Source: Massilia sp. YIM B02443 | GTDB lineage: Bacteria > Pseudomonadota > Gammaproteobacteria > Burkholderiales > Burkholderiaceae_D | Direction: 5' to 3' | Assembly: GCF_030411955.1 (NCBI RefSeq) | Contig: NZ_JASNRA010000002.1 | Span: 248,001-312,000, forward strand | DNA length: 64,000 nt | In this document: positions 43,017-51,311 of the stretch, piece after piece | Layout: each line of letters starts with the position of its first letter | Position numbering within the stretch: position 1 is the stretch's first letter | The notes under the pieces: model-generated | The model's database searches: none | What the model was told of the DNA's origin: nothing | What the model saw: the letters and a program-made list of their open reading frames with translations, nothing else | Position numbers and translations under genes: made by a program

Positions 43017-43231
43017 CTCACACTCACCGGCCTCCACGAAAGCCGGGGCGATTCATTGCGTCGTCTACCGGCCAGAGACATTCTGTTGTCATGTGCCTTG
43101 CCGCTTAGCCAAAACTCCTACTATCGGGAATGAAAATACAGCGCCTGCCTTTTCGCTTACCTCGGTCGATACCTCACTACTGACGCCGTTCGCAATCGCT
43201 AGAAAACCTGGCTGCTTATAAAGCCGAATAA

Positions 43232-44470
43232 CTACTCCGAATTAAGAAAATCGAGCAGCGTCAACGCCACCACCTTGGTCGCGCGCCGCAAGTCCTCCAG
43301 CAGCAAGCGTTCGTCCGCCTTCTTGGCATTCGCTTCTTGCACCGTGCGCGGCCCGGCGCCGTACAGCACCGCCGGGATCCCGCGCTCGCCGTACAAGCGC
43401 GCATCCGCATACAGCGGCGTGCCGACGGCAGGAATCGCCTCGCCGATGACGGCGCGGCCGTGACGCTGCAAACTCGCCACCAGCGGCGCCACGCCCGGCA
43501 ACGGACGCAAGGCCTGCGACAGCAGCAGGCGCCGGATCGACAGCGTGATGCCGGGAATGTCACGCACCGCATCCTCGATCAGCGCGCGCGCCTGCGCTTC
43601 CACCTGCACCGGATCTTCTTCCGGAATCATGCGCCGGTCGAGTTTGAGCGTCACCGTGCCCGGCACCACGTTGGTATTGGTGCCGCCGTCGATGCGCCCG
43701 ACGATCATGGTCGGCGAACCAATGCCGGCCACGCTGCTGCGGATCTTCTTCAACGCCGGCAGCTCGCCGTAGATCGCATTCAGGATGCGCGTGGCCGCCT
43801 GCAGCGCGTCGACCGCCAGTTCCGGCATCGCGCCATGCCCGGCCTTGCCGTGCACCGTGACTTCGAGCTGCAGGCAGGCGTTGTGGGCGGTGACGATGGC
43901 GTAGCTGAAACCGGCCGCGATCACGTAGTCGGGCCGCGTGACGCCCTGCTCCAGCAGCCACTCCGGCCCCAGCAGGCCGCCGACTTCTTCGTCGTAAGTG
44001 AAGTGCAGTTCCACCGCGCCGGCCAGCGGCACGCCCAGCGCTTCCAGCGCGCGCACCGCAAACACATAGGTGGCGAAGTCGCTTTTCGAAACCGCCGCCG
44101 CGCGCCCGTACAGGTAGCCGCCTTCGATCTCGGCGCCGTACGGCGGATGGGTCCAGCCCGCGCCCGGCGGCACCACGTCGCCATGGGCATTGAGCGCCAG
44201 CGTCGGCCCGCCGGCGCCATACGGCCGGCGCACGATCAGGTTGACGATGCTGGCCATGCCGTAGTCGCGCACCTGTTGCGCCGGCGGCGCATGGCGCTCG
44301 ACCGGCCAGCCGGCGCCCTCCAGCAGTGCCGCCACCGCCTCGGCATGCGGCGCGGTGTCGCCCGGCGGATTGTCGGTGGGGATGCGCACCACCTGCTGCA
44401 GAAAGGCCACCTGCTGGTCGAAGTGCGCGTCGATCCAGGCCAGCAGCCGCGCGTGCAGGGTCGTGTTCAT
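43232..44470 (-). CDS. M20 family metallopeptidase/deacylase (ArgE/DapE/ACY1-like)
   Basis: The 412-residue enzyme has the family motifs N-A-H-G-D-V-V-P (metal His and Asp), T-Y-D-E-E-V-G-G (catalytic Glu and metal Glu) and G-K-A-G-H-G-A in the dimerisation lid. It presumably cleaves an amide bond of a small metabolite in the cytosol. It starts inside the puuD stop (ATGA), so it is co-translated with urate oxidase and may act in the same purine pathway, but the substrate is unknown. GGAG precedes the ATG at 44470. Its final 35 codons lie in the right 104-bp repeat, and the last residues (N-S-E) come from island-side DNA. Confidence 0.88.
   Translation of the reverse strand: MNTTLHARLLAWIDAHFDQQVAFLQQVVRIPTDNPPGDTAPHAEAVAALLEGAGWPVERHAPPAQQVRDYGMASIVNLIVRRPYGAGGPTLALNAHGDVVPPGAGWTHPPYGAEIEGGYLYGRAAAVSKSDFATYVFAVRALEALGVPLAGAVELHFTYDEEVGGLLGPEWLLEQGVTRPDYVIAAGFSYAIVTAHNACLQLEVTVHGKAGHGAMPELAVDALQAATRILNAIYGELPALKKIRSSVAGIGSPTMIVGRIDGGTNTNVVPGTVTLKLDRRMIPEEDPVQVEAQARALIEDAVRDIPGITLSIRRLLLSQALRPLPGVAPLVASLQRHGRAVIGEAIPAVGTPLYADARLYGERGIPAVLYGAGPRTVQEANAKKADERLLLEDLRRATKVVALTLLDFLNSE
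43245..43348 (-). repeat. Right 104-bp direct repeat (within the M20 gene 3' end)
   Basis: This is the in-gene copy of the repeat at 34915-35018; four substitutions separate them. Together they bracket 8.2 kb holding vgrG, effector, immunity, PAAR and the IS3 remnant. Confidence 0.9.
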
Positions 44471-45705
44471 GGCGCGTCTCCGGTGTGCGCGCCGGCCTCG
44501 AACCAGGCGCCAACCTGGGCCCGCTCGGCGTCGGTCATGTGGGTCAGGTTCGCCAGCGGCATGGCCTTCAGTTGCACGGTCTGCTGGTAGATGCGCGCCG
44601 CGTGCTGGCTGACCAGCGCGGGTGTGTGCAGCATCACGCCGGCGGGCGGCGCGGCGAAGCCGGGCTGGGTCGGCTGCGCGGCGTGGCACGACACGCAGCG
44701 CTGGTCCATGATGGTGCGCACCCGGGCGAAGCGGGCGGCGTCGCCACCGGCGGGCGACGCCGCCTCGATCCGGGCCGGTGCGCCAGGCGCCAGCAGCACT
44801 GCCAGCGCCAGGAGCACGGCCACGCCGGCCGCCGGATACTGCCATGCGATGCGGCCGCGATGGCGCAGGTTGAAGAAGTGGCGGATCAACACGCCGGCCA
44901 GCATGATCGCGCCCAGCACCGCCCAAGCGTGCGCGTGGTTGTAAGTCATCGCATAGTGGTTGCTGATCATGATGAACAGCACCGGCAGCGTGAAATAGTT
45001 ATTGTGGACGCTGCGCTGCTTGGCCTTGATGCCGTGGACCGGGTCGGGCTTGTGCCCGGCCAGCATGGCATTGACCATCTTGCGCTGGCCCGGGATGATC
45101 AGCATCGCCACGTTGGCCACCATCATGGTGCCGATCATCGCGCCCACGTGCAGGTAGGCTGCGCGCCCGCTCAGGAGCTGGGTCAGCACCCAGCTGCTGC
45201 CAACCAAAAACAGCCAGATCACGCCGCCAAACATCAGTGGCCGCTGGCCCAGCGGCGAACGGCACAGCAGATCGTAGACGATCCAGCCGGCCACCAGGCT
45301 GCCCAGGCCGATGCCCACCGCCTGCAACGACGTCAGGTCGGCCACGCTGCGGTCGACCATCATCGCGCGCGCGTTCAGGTAGTAGACGATCACCAGCAGC
45401 GCGAAGCCGGACAGCCAGGTGGTGTAGGCCTCCCACTTGAACCAGTGCAGCTCCGTTGGCAGTTCGCCTGGGGCCACCAGGTACTTCTGCGGGTTGTAGA
45501 AACCGCCCCCGTGCACCGCCCACAGTTCGCCCGACACGCCCTTCTTCGCCAGATCGGAATCCGGGGCCGGCGGGCGGATCGAGTTATCGAGCCAGACGAA
45601 ATAGAACGAGGCGCCGATCCAGGCGATGCCGGCGACGATGTGCAGCCAGCGCACCAGCAGGTTGAGCCACTCGAGACCGTACGGCGCCAGGTATGCGAAA
45701 TCCAT
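44467..45705 (-). CDS. puuD: Membrane urate oxidase PuuD with C-terminal cytochrome c domain
   Basis: The 412-residue protein has eight to nine membrane helices in the N-terminal PuuD domain (W-L-H-I-V-A-G-I-A-W-I-G-A-S-F near residue 20). A C-terminal c-type haem site follows, Cys337-V-S-Cys340-His341. PuuD oxidises urate to 5-hydroxyisourate and passes electrons to the respiratory chain through the haem domain. AAGGA precedes the ATG at 45705. The gene is divergent from a LysR regulator and overlaps the M20 gene, and the next pathway enzymes (UraD and allantoate amidohydrolase) are encoded just beyond the regulator. No hiuH or allantoinase gene is visible. Confidence 0.92.
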   Translation of the reverse strand: MDFAYLAPYGLEWLNLLVRWLHIVAGIAWIGASFYFVWLDNSIRPPAPDSDLAKKGVSGELWAVHGGGFYNPQKYLVAPGELPTELHWFKWEAYTTWLSGFALLVIVYYLNARAMMVDRSVADLTSLQAVGIGLGSLVAGWIVYDLLCRSPLGQRPLMFGGVIWLFLVGSSWVLTQLLSGRAAYLHVGAMIGTMMVANVAMLIIPGQRKMVNAMLAGHKPDPVHGIKAKQRSVHNNYFTLPVLFIMISNHYAMTYNHAHAWAVLGAIMLAGVLIRHFFNLRHRGRIAWQYPAAGVAVLLALAVLLAPGAPARIEAASPAGGDAARFARVRTIMDQRCVSCHAAQPTQPGFAAPPAGVMLHTPALVSQHAARIYQQTVQLKAMPLANLTHMTDAERAQVGAWFEAGAHTGDAP

Positions 45706-45887
45706 GCGTTTCCTTTGAATGCGAATGCGATGACACTGAGGTGAGCGATGTGCTGCGTGATGCCGCCTGCATGGCGCGCGCGGGGGGCTTGCCGTGCCTT
45801 GAAGATACGCCGATTTCAATTTCTGCAACATGAAAACTAGCGTATATTCGACATATCCCCCACGATATACACACCGCCTTTACCGCC

Positions 45888-46826
45888 ATGGCCAGCCTGC
45901 CCCAGCACCTCGACCTGCACCTGATCCGCATCCTGTACCTGCTGCTGGTGGAGAAGAACGTGTCGCGCGTGGCGCTGAAGCTGAACCAGCCGCAGCCCTC
46001 GATCTCGGCCTCGCTGCGCAAACTGCGCGAGCTGACCGGCGACCCGCTTTTGGTGCGCGGCGCGCGCGGCATGGTGCCGACCCAGCACGGCGAGAGCCTG
46101 CTCAAGCCCGCCAAGCGCATCCTGGACGAAGCCGAGAGCCTGTTCGTGCGCAAGGCGCCGTTCCTGCCCGAGGAGGCCGCGCGCACCTTCCACATCGCCG
46201 CGCCCGACTACCTCGACATGCGCTTCCTGCCCAACGTGGTGGCGGCGGTGCGGCGCGGTTCGCCCAACAGCAAGGTCGTGATCCACAGCCTGGGACCGGG
46301 CAGCGACTACCTGCGCATGCTGTCCGACGGCGAGATGGACCTGGTTGTCGCCAACTGGGACGAGCCGCCCGCGCACCTGCACATCTCGAAGCTGTTCGAA
46401 GACCCGATCATCTGCACCATGCGCGCCGACAGCCCCTACGCCAAGCGCACCGCCGCCGACGCGATGACGCTCGACGACTACCTCGGCCTGCCGCACGTGG
46501 CGCCGACCCAGATGCTGCCCGGCTACCACGGCGTGATCGACGCCTTCCTCGAACGCCAGGGCCTGCAGCGCAAGGTGGCGGTGGAGTCGCCCTACTTCGG
46601 CGTGATCCCGTACATGCTGACCCAGAGCGACCTGGTGCTGACCACCGGCCGCCAGTTCATCCGCGCGTTCGAGAAGACCCTGCCGCTGAAAAGCTTCACG
46701 CTGCCGCTCAAGTTTCCGCCGATGCGCTTCTACCAGCTGTGGCACCAGCGCGTGCACGGATCGACCGAACACAAATGGCTGCGCGACCAGGTCAGCGGCG
46801 CGGCGCGCGCGCTGACGCAGGACTAG
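45888..46826 (+). CDS. LysR-type regulator of the purine catabolism genes
   Basis: The 312-residue protein has a standard N-terminal HTH (N-V-S-R-V-A-L-K-L-N-Q-P-Q-P-S-I-S-A-S-L-R-K-L) and a LysR effector domain of the NodD/DntR-like subgroup (L-V-R-G-A-R-G-M-V-P-T). It is divergent from puuD across a 180-nt gap and precedes the uraD-allC fusion, so it probably controls both. The gap contains ATAT-N5-ATAT around 45842-45855, a possible operator. The effector (urate or allantoin) is a guess. Confidence 0.9.
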   Translation: MASLPQHLDLHLIRILYLLLVEKNVSRVALKLNQPQPSISASLRKLRELTGDPLLVRGARGMVPTQHGESLLKPAKRILDEAESLFVRKAPFLPEEAARTFHIAAPDYLDMRFLPNVVAAVRRGSPNSKVVIHSLGPGSDYLRMLSDGEMDLVVANWDEPPAHLHISKLFEDPIICTMRADSPYAKRTAADAMTLDDYLGLPHVAPTQMLPGYHGVIDAFLERQGLQRKVAVESPYFGVIPYMLTQSDLVLTTGRQFIRAFEKTLPLKSFTLPLKFPPMRFYQLWHQRVHGSTEHKWLRDQVSGAARALTQD

Positions 46827-46926
46827 CAACAGGTATATCCGCGCGCCGAGTGCGGTCATGCCGGCGCCGATATGCCGGCCTGGTTGACCAGGACGTATCA
46901 TCGAATGCTTCGACTGCGGAGGTGCC

Positions 46927-48672
46927 ATGACCACGATCCAGAGCCTGAACGATTGCGACGCCGCCGGCTTCGTCGACGCGCTACGCGGCATCTACGAGCA
47001 CTCGCCCTGGATCGCCGAGCGGGCCGCCGCGCGCCGGCCGTTCGCCAGCCTGGCCGCGCTCAAGCTGGCGTTGCAGGATGCCGTCGATGGCGCCGCCCCC
47101 GCCGAACGCCTGGTCCTGCTACGCGCCCATCCCGAACTGGCCGGCAAGGCCGCCATCGCCGGCCGGCTGACGGCGGAATCGACCGGCGAACAGGCCGGCT
47201 CGGGCCTGGACCGCTGCTCGCCCGACGAATATGCGCGCCTGCACGATCTCAACGCGCGCTACAACGAACGCTTCGGCTTTCCCTTCATCCTCGCGGTCAG
47301 GGGCCCCACCGGACGCGGCCTGACGCGGCAAGCCATCATCGACACCTTCGCCCGCCGCGTGACCAATCAGCCGGCCGACGAACTGGCCGAAGCCCTGCGC
47401 CAGGTGCACCGCATCGCCGAGATCCGCCTGAACGCGCTGCTCGGCGCCGAGCCGGCACTGGGCGCGCTCGTGATGGACTGGGCCGAGCAGCTCGGCGCCG
47501 TCAGCGACGACGAATCCGGCCTGACCTGCGCCTACATGACGCCGGCGCACCGGCGCACGGCGGCACTGATCGCAGGGTGGATGGAGGATAGCGGCATGAC
47601 GGTCCACGTCGACGCCGTCGGCAACGTGGTCGGGCGCCATGCCGCAGCCGACGCCGGCGCGCGCACCCTGGTCACCGGCTCGCACTACGACACCGTCCGC
47701 AATGGCGGCAAGTACGACGGCCGCCTCGGCGTCCTGCTGCCGATCGCGCTGGTACGCCAGCTGCACGCGCGCGGCGAGCGCCTGCCCTATCACCTGGAAG
47801 TGATCGCCTTTTCCGAAGAAGAAGGCGTGCGCTTCCGCAGCACCTTCCTCGGCAGCAGCGCGGTAGCAGGCAGTTTCGACCCCGCGCTGCTCGATGCAGT
47901 CGATGCCGACGGCACCAGCTTGCGCGCCGCGCTGGAAGCGGCCGGCCACGATCCGGCGGCGATCCGCGCCATCGCGCGCGATCCGGCCAGCCTGCTCGGC
48001 TTCGTCGAAGTGCACATCGAACAGGGCCCGGTGCTGCTCGAACGCGGCCTGCCGCTGGGCGTGGTGAGCGCGATCGCCGGCAGCTCGCGCTACGTGGTCG
48101 AGCTGAGCGGCGTCGCCGGCCACGCCGGCACCACGCCGATGGCCATGCGGCGCGACGCCGCCGCGGCCGCCGCCGAGATCGTGCTGCTGGTCGAGCGGCG
48201 CTGCAGCGGAAACGGCTCGCTGGTCGGCACCGTCGGCCAGCTCGAGGTGCCGGGCGGCTCGGTCAACGTCATCCCCGGCCGCTGCCGCCTGTCGCTCGAC
48301 ATCCGCGCCGGCGACGACGCGCTGCGCCTGGCCGCGGTGGACGACATCCTGGACGGGATCTCCGCCATCTGCGCCCGGCGCGGCATCGATGAACGATTGT
48401 GGAAGCTGCTCGAGATCGACGCCGTGCCGTGCGCGCCGCGCCTGATGGACGGCCTGGGCGCGGCGATGGCACGCGCCGGCCTGCCGCGCTTCGACCTGGC
48501 CTCGGGCGCCGGCCACGACGCCATGCGCATGGCCTCGATCACCGACGTCGCCATGCTGTTCGTCCGCTGCGGCAACGGCGGCATCAGCCACAACCCGCTC
48601 GAGACCATGACCGCCGACGATGCCGACATCGCCGGCCGCGTGCTGCTCGACTTCCTCAAGACATTAGGCTGA
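46927..48672 (+). CDS. Fusion: OHCU decarboxylase (UraD) + allantoate amidohydrolase (AllC)
   Basis: Residues 1 to about 165 are a UraD domain (F-V-D-A-L-R-G-I-Y-E-H-S-P-W, catalytic L-R-A-H-P-E-L and a closing N-x-R-Y-N-E-R-F-G-F-P-F). Residues about 175-581 are an M20-type allantoate amidohydrolase with metal ligands in T-G-S-H-Y-D-T-V, G-G-K-Y-D-G-R-L-G, F-S-E-E-E-G, H-I-E-Q-G-P-V-L and S-H-N-P-L-E. The fused enzyme would make S-allantoin from OHCU and later convert allantoate. The allantoinase step between them is not encoded nearby. GGAGG lies directly before the ATG. Confidence 0.92.
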   Translation: MTTIQSLNDCDAAGFVDALRGIYEHSPWIAERAAARRPFASLAALKLALQDAVDGAAPAERLVLLRAHPELAGKAAIAGRLTAESTGEQAGSGLDRCSPDEYARLHDLNARYNERFGFPFILAVRGPTGRGLTRQAIIDTFARRVTNQPADELAEALRQVHRIAEIRLNALLGAEPALGALVMDWAEQLGAVSDDESGLTCAYMTPAHRRTAALIAGWMEDSGMTVHVDAVGNVVGRHAAADAGARTLVTGSHYDTVRNGGKYDGRLGVLLPIALVRQLHARGERLPYHLEVIAFSEEEGVRFRSTFLGSSAVAGSFDPALLDAVDADGTSLRAALEAAGHDPAAIRAIARDPASLLGFVEVHIEQGPVLLERGLPLGVVSAIAGSSRYVVELSGVAGHAGTTPMAMRRDAAAAAAEIVLLVERRCSGNGSLVGTVGQLEVPGGSVNVIPGRCRLSLDIRAGDDALRLAAVDDILDGISAICARRGIDERLWKLLEIDAVPCAPRLMDGLGAAMARAGLPRFDLASGAGHDAMRMASITDVAMLFVRCGNGGISHNPLETMTADDADIAGRVLLDFLKTLG

Positions 48673-48675
48673 CCG

Positions 48676-50154
48676 TCAGCGTCGCGCACGTCCCATCATC
48701 AGCGCACCATATACGAGGGCCGCGATCGCGACGCCGACGAACCAGGCATAGGTATAAATCGTCTGGAACGCCTCGCCCACGTCGGGGAAAGCGCTCGGGA
48801 AGGCCGCGTTCAGGAAGCCCGGGATGTTGGGCGCGACGCCGGCCACGAAGGCCACGATGGCGGCCATGTTCCAGCCGTTGCCGAAGCCGTAGGCGCCGTC
48901 GTGGCGATACAGCTGCTCGACCTCGAGCACGGTCTTGCGAACGGCATAGTAGTCGACGATCAGGATGCCGGCGATCGGTCCCAGCAGCGCCGAATAGCCG
49001 ACCAGCCAGGTGAAGATGTAGTTCTGGGTCGATTCCAGGATCTTCCACGGCATCATCACCAGCGCCAGCCCGGCCGTGATGTAGCCGCCAGTGCGGTAGC
49101 TGATGCGGCGCGGCGCCAGCGCCGAGAAGTCGTAGGCCGGCCCGACCAGGTTGGCGGCCAGGTTGACGCTGACGGTGTCGACCAGCAGCACGATCAGCGC
49201 CACCAGCACCGCGATGCCGATCATGCGGCTGGCCAGGTCGACCGGATCCCACAGCGCCTTGCCGTACAGGACCACGGTGGCCGAGGTGACGATCACCGCC
49301 AGCGCCGCCAGCAAACCCATCGGCGCCGGCAGGCCGATCGCCTGGCCCAGCACCTGGTCGCGCTGCGACCTGGCGAAGCGGGTGAAGTCGGGAATGTTCA
49401 GCGCCAGCGTGGCCCAGAAACCGATCATGGCCGTGAGCGAAGGCCAGAACGCGGACCAGAACTGGCCTTCGCGCCGGCCGCCCGGCGCAAACTGCGAGGG
49501 CTGATCGAGCAGCGGGCCGAAGCCGACCGCCCGTATTTCCAATTCCTTGTGCACCCACCACAGCAACACGAAGCAGATCGCGATCTTCAGCGGCGCGGTC
49601 CAGGTCTCGAGCTTGCGGATCGACTCCATGCCGTGCACCACGAAATACAGCTGGATCGCCCAGAACGCCAGGAAGCAGCCCAGCTGTGCGCCGTTGACGC
49701 CGAGCCAGGCCAGCGGCGCGCCGCCGATCGGGGCGCCGTTCATCACACCCAGCAGCGTGTAGATCATGCTGCCGCCGAACCAGGTCTGGATGCCGTACCA
49801 GCCGCAGGCGACGATGGCGCGCATCAGCGCCGGCAGCCGGGCGCCGCGGGTGCCGAACGAGGTGCGCGCCAGCACCGCATAGGGAATGCCGTACTTGGCG
49901 CCGGCGTGGCCGATCAGGAGCATCGGCAACAGCACGATGGCGTTGGCGAGGAACACCGTCAGCACCGCCTGGCGGCCCGACATGCCCTCCTCGACCAGGC
50001 TGGCGGACAAGGTATAGGCCGGGATGCACATCACCATGCCGACCCACAGCGCGGCGAAGTGGTACCAGCGCCAGGTGCGCTGGGCGGCCGTGGTGGGGGC
50101 GAGGTCGTCGTTCCAGAGGTCGGGATCGGTGTCGGGTTGCTGTTGCGTGGTCAC
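48676..50154 (-). CDS. NCS1 family nucleobase/allantoin:cation symporter
   Basis: The 492-residue membrane protein has about twelve helices and the NCS1 start motif N-D-D-L-A-P-T-T-A-A-Q-R-T-W. G-T-R-G-A-R and G-W-Y-G-I-Q-T-W-F-G-G follow, typical of Mhp1/PucI/allantoin permeases. It would import a purine, allantoin, hydantoin or pyrimidine base for use as nitrogen source. The start codon is GTG at 50154 with a weak Shine-Dalgarno. It is convergent with the uraD-allC gene (3-nt gap) and follows the PreT-like gene. Confidence 0.9.
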   Translation of the reverse strand: MTTQQQPDTDPDLWNDDLAPTTAAQRTWRWYHFAALWVGMVMCIPAYTLSASLVEEGMSGRQAVLTVFLANAIVLLPMLLIGHAGAKYGIPYAVLARTSFGTRGARLPALMRAIVACGWYGIQTWFGGSMIYTLLGVMNGAPIGGAPLAWLGVNGAQLGCFLAFWAIQLYFVVHGMESIRKLETWTAPLKIAICFVLLWWVHKELEIRAVGFGPLLDQPSQFAPGGRREGQFWSAFWPSLTAMIGFWATLALNIPDFTRFARSQRDQVLGQAIGLPAPMGLLAALAVIVTSATVVLYGKALWDPVDLASRMIGIAVLVALIVLLVDTVSVNLAANLVGPAYDFSALAPRRISYRTGGYITAGLALVMMPWKILESTQNYIFTWLVGYSALLGPIAGILIVDYYAVRKTVLEVEQLYRHDGAYGFGNGWNMAAIVAFVAGVAPNIPGFLNAAFPSAFPDVGEAFQTIYTYAWFVGVAIAALVYGALMMGRARR

Positions 50155-50244
50155 GGGCGCGGGCCTTTCAAAAACGGTGCGCGCGAGTGTACCGGAATGC
50201 TAGCGACGGCGCGCCTCGTTGGCCGACTGCGCCGCCGCGGCCCG

Positions 50245-51228
50245 TCAAGCCTGCAGGTCGGCGTGGATGGCCTGGGCCGCGCGCTCGCCGTGGCGCAGCG
50301 CGTCGCCGATCCCGAGCCGCGCCGCCACGCAATCGCCGCCGGCATAGATGCCCGGCAGCGCGCTGCGGAAGCACCCGTCGACCTGGATCCGCTCGCCTTC
50401 GTGCGACAGGCTGCGCAGCGCGTCGTCCGGCGCCAGCCCGGCCGCCGGCGCGCGCCCGACCGCCTTGAATACGGCGTGCGCGGCGATCTCGGTGAAGCCG
50501 CCGGTGTGGACCAGGCAGCCGTCCAGCATGCGGGTCTGCTCGAAGCGCACCGCCTCGACCGCGCCGTGCGCGTCACGCAGCACCTCCAGCGGCGCCAGCC
50601 ACGGCCGCACGCGCACGAAGTGTTCGCGCGCGGCCTGCATGGCGTCGTCCGGCGGCAGCGCGTGGCGCAGCGCCAGCGTCACGTCCCGGGCGCCGAGCGT
50701 CTTCAGGCGCGCCGCCAGCGCCACCGCGCCGTCGCCCGAGCCGATCACCACCGCGCGCTGTGGAACTGACTGTACCGCCGGCTCGTCGCCGGCCACCACG
50801 GCGGCAACCGCGCGCGCCGCGTCGCTCAGGCCGGCCGGCGCCGGACCGCTCAAGCCCAGCACGCGCGCCATCGCCAGGCCGATGCCGAGATACACGGCGT
50901 CGTGGCTCAGGTGCAGCGCGGACAGGTCGAGGTTCTCGCCCAGCTTGCGGCCATATTCGACGCGGATGCGCCCGACGGCCAGCAGTTGCGCGAACGCGTC
51001 CTGCTCGGGCAAAGCCAGCACCGACAGCGTCTCCAGCATGCGCTCGCGCGAACGCGCCTCGTACAGCACCACGCCGTTGCCGAGCATGGCCAGGCGGTGC
51101 GCGCAGGCGACGCCGGACGGGCCGGCGCCGACCACGGCCACCAGCCTGCCGGTCGGCGCGGCCGCTTCGGCGTCCAGCCACGCGGCAGTCTGCGCCAGCA
51201 CGGCGCGCGGGTCGGTCAATGCGTTCAT
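50245..51228 (-). CDS. Short GltD/PreT-like FAD/NAD oxidoreductase lacking the N-terminal Fe-S domain
   Basis: The 327-residue protein has V-A-V-V-G-A-G-P-S-G-V-A-C-A (FAD), V-V-I-G-S-G-D-G-A-V-A-L-A (NAD(P), with Asp in place of the usual Gly) and Y-A-G-G-D-C near the C-terminus. It matches the flavin half of dihydropyrimidine dehydrogenase subunit PreT/GltD. The Cys-rich helical domain of about 90 residues that normally comes first is absent, as is the partner preA. It may be a stand-alone reductase or a decaying gene. It lies between an aminotransferase and an NCS1 permease, a pyrimidine-breakdown setting. Confidence 0.75.
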   Translation of the reverse strand: MNALTDPRAVLAQTAAWLDAEAAAPTGRLVAVVGAGPSGVACAHRLAMLGNGVVLYEARSRERMLETLSVLALPEQDAFAQLLAVGRIRVEYGRKLGENLDLSALHLSHDAVYLGIGLAMARVLGLSGPAPAGLSDAARAVAAVVAGDEPAVQSVPQRAVVIGSGDGAVALAARLKTLGARDVTLALRHALPPDDAMQAAREHFVRVRPWLAPLEVLRDAHGAVEAVRFEQTRMLDGCLVHTGGFTEIAAHAVFKAVGRAPAAGLAPDDALRSLSHEGERIQVDGCFRSALPGIYAGGDCVAARLGIGDALRHGERAAQAIHADLQA

Positions 51229-51311
51229 CTTCTTCTCTCTCTTTATTGTTGATGTTGGCCGGAGATGTGTGGGGAGCCGTTCACTGCGGCTCCTTTTACC
51301 TTGCTGCCCTG

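Noticed and set aside
42339-43037. Minus-strand frame of 232 codons over the PAAR/IS3 area
   Set aside because: It is the complement of the IS3 transposase remnant and PAAR gene, with no ribosome site or domain.
34915-43348. Island integrase
   Set aside because: I looked for a tyrosine or serine recombinase on both strands between the repeats; only the IS3 fragment is present.
51273-51297. Hairpin GGAGCCG/CGGCTCC with TTTT as terminator of the aminotransferase gene
   Set aside because: The T tract follows on the plus strand only, while both flanking genes are on the minus strand, so it cannot terminate their transcript in the usual way.
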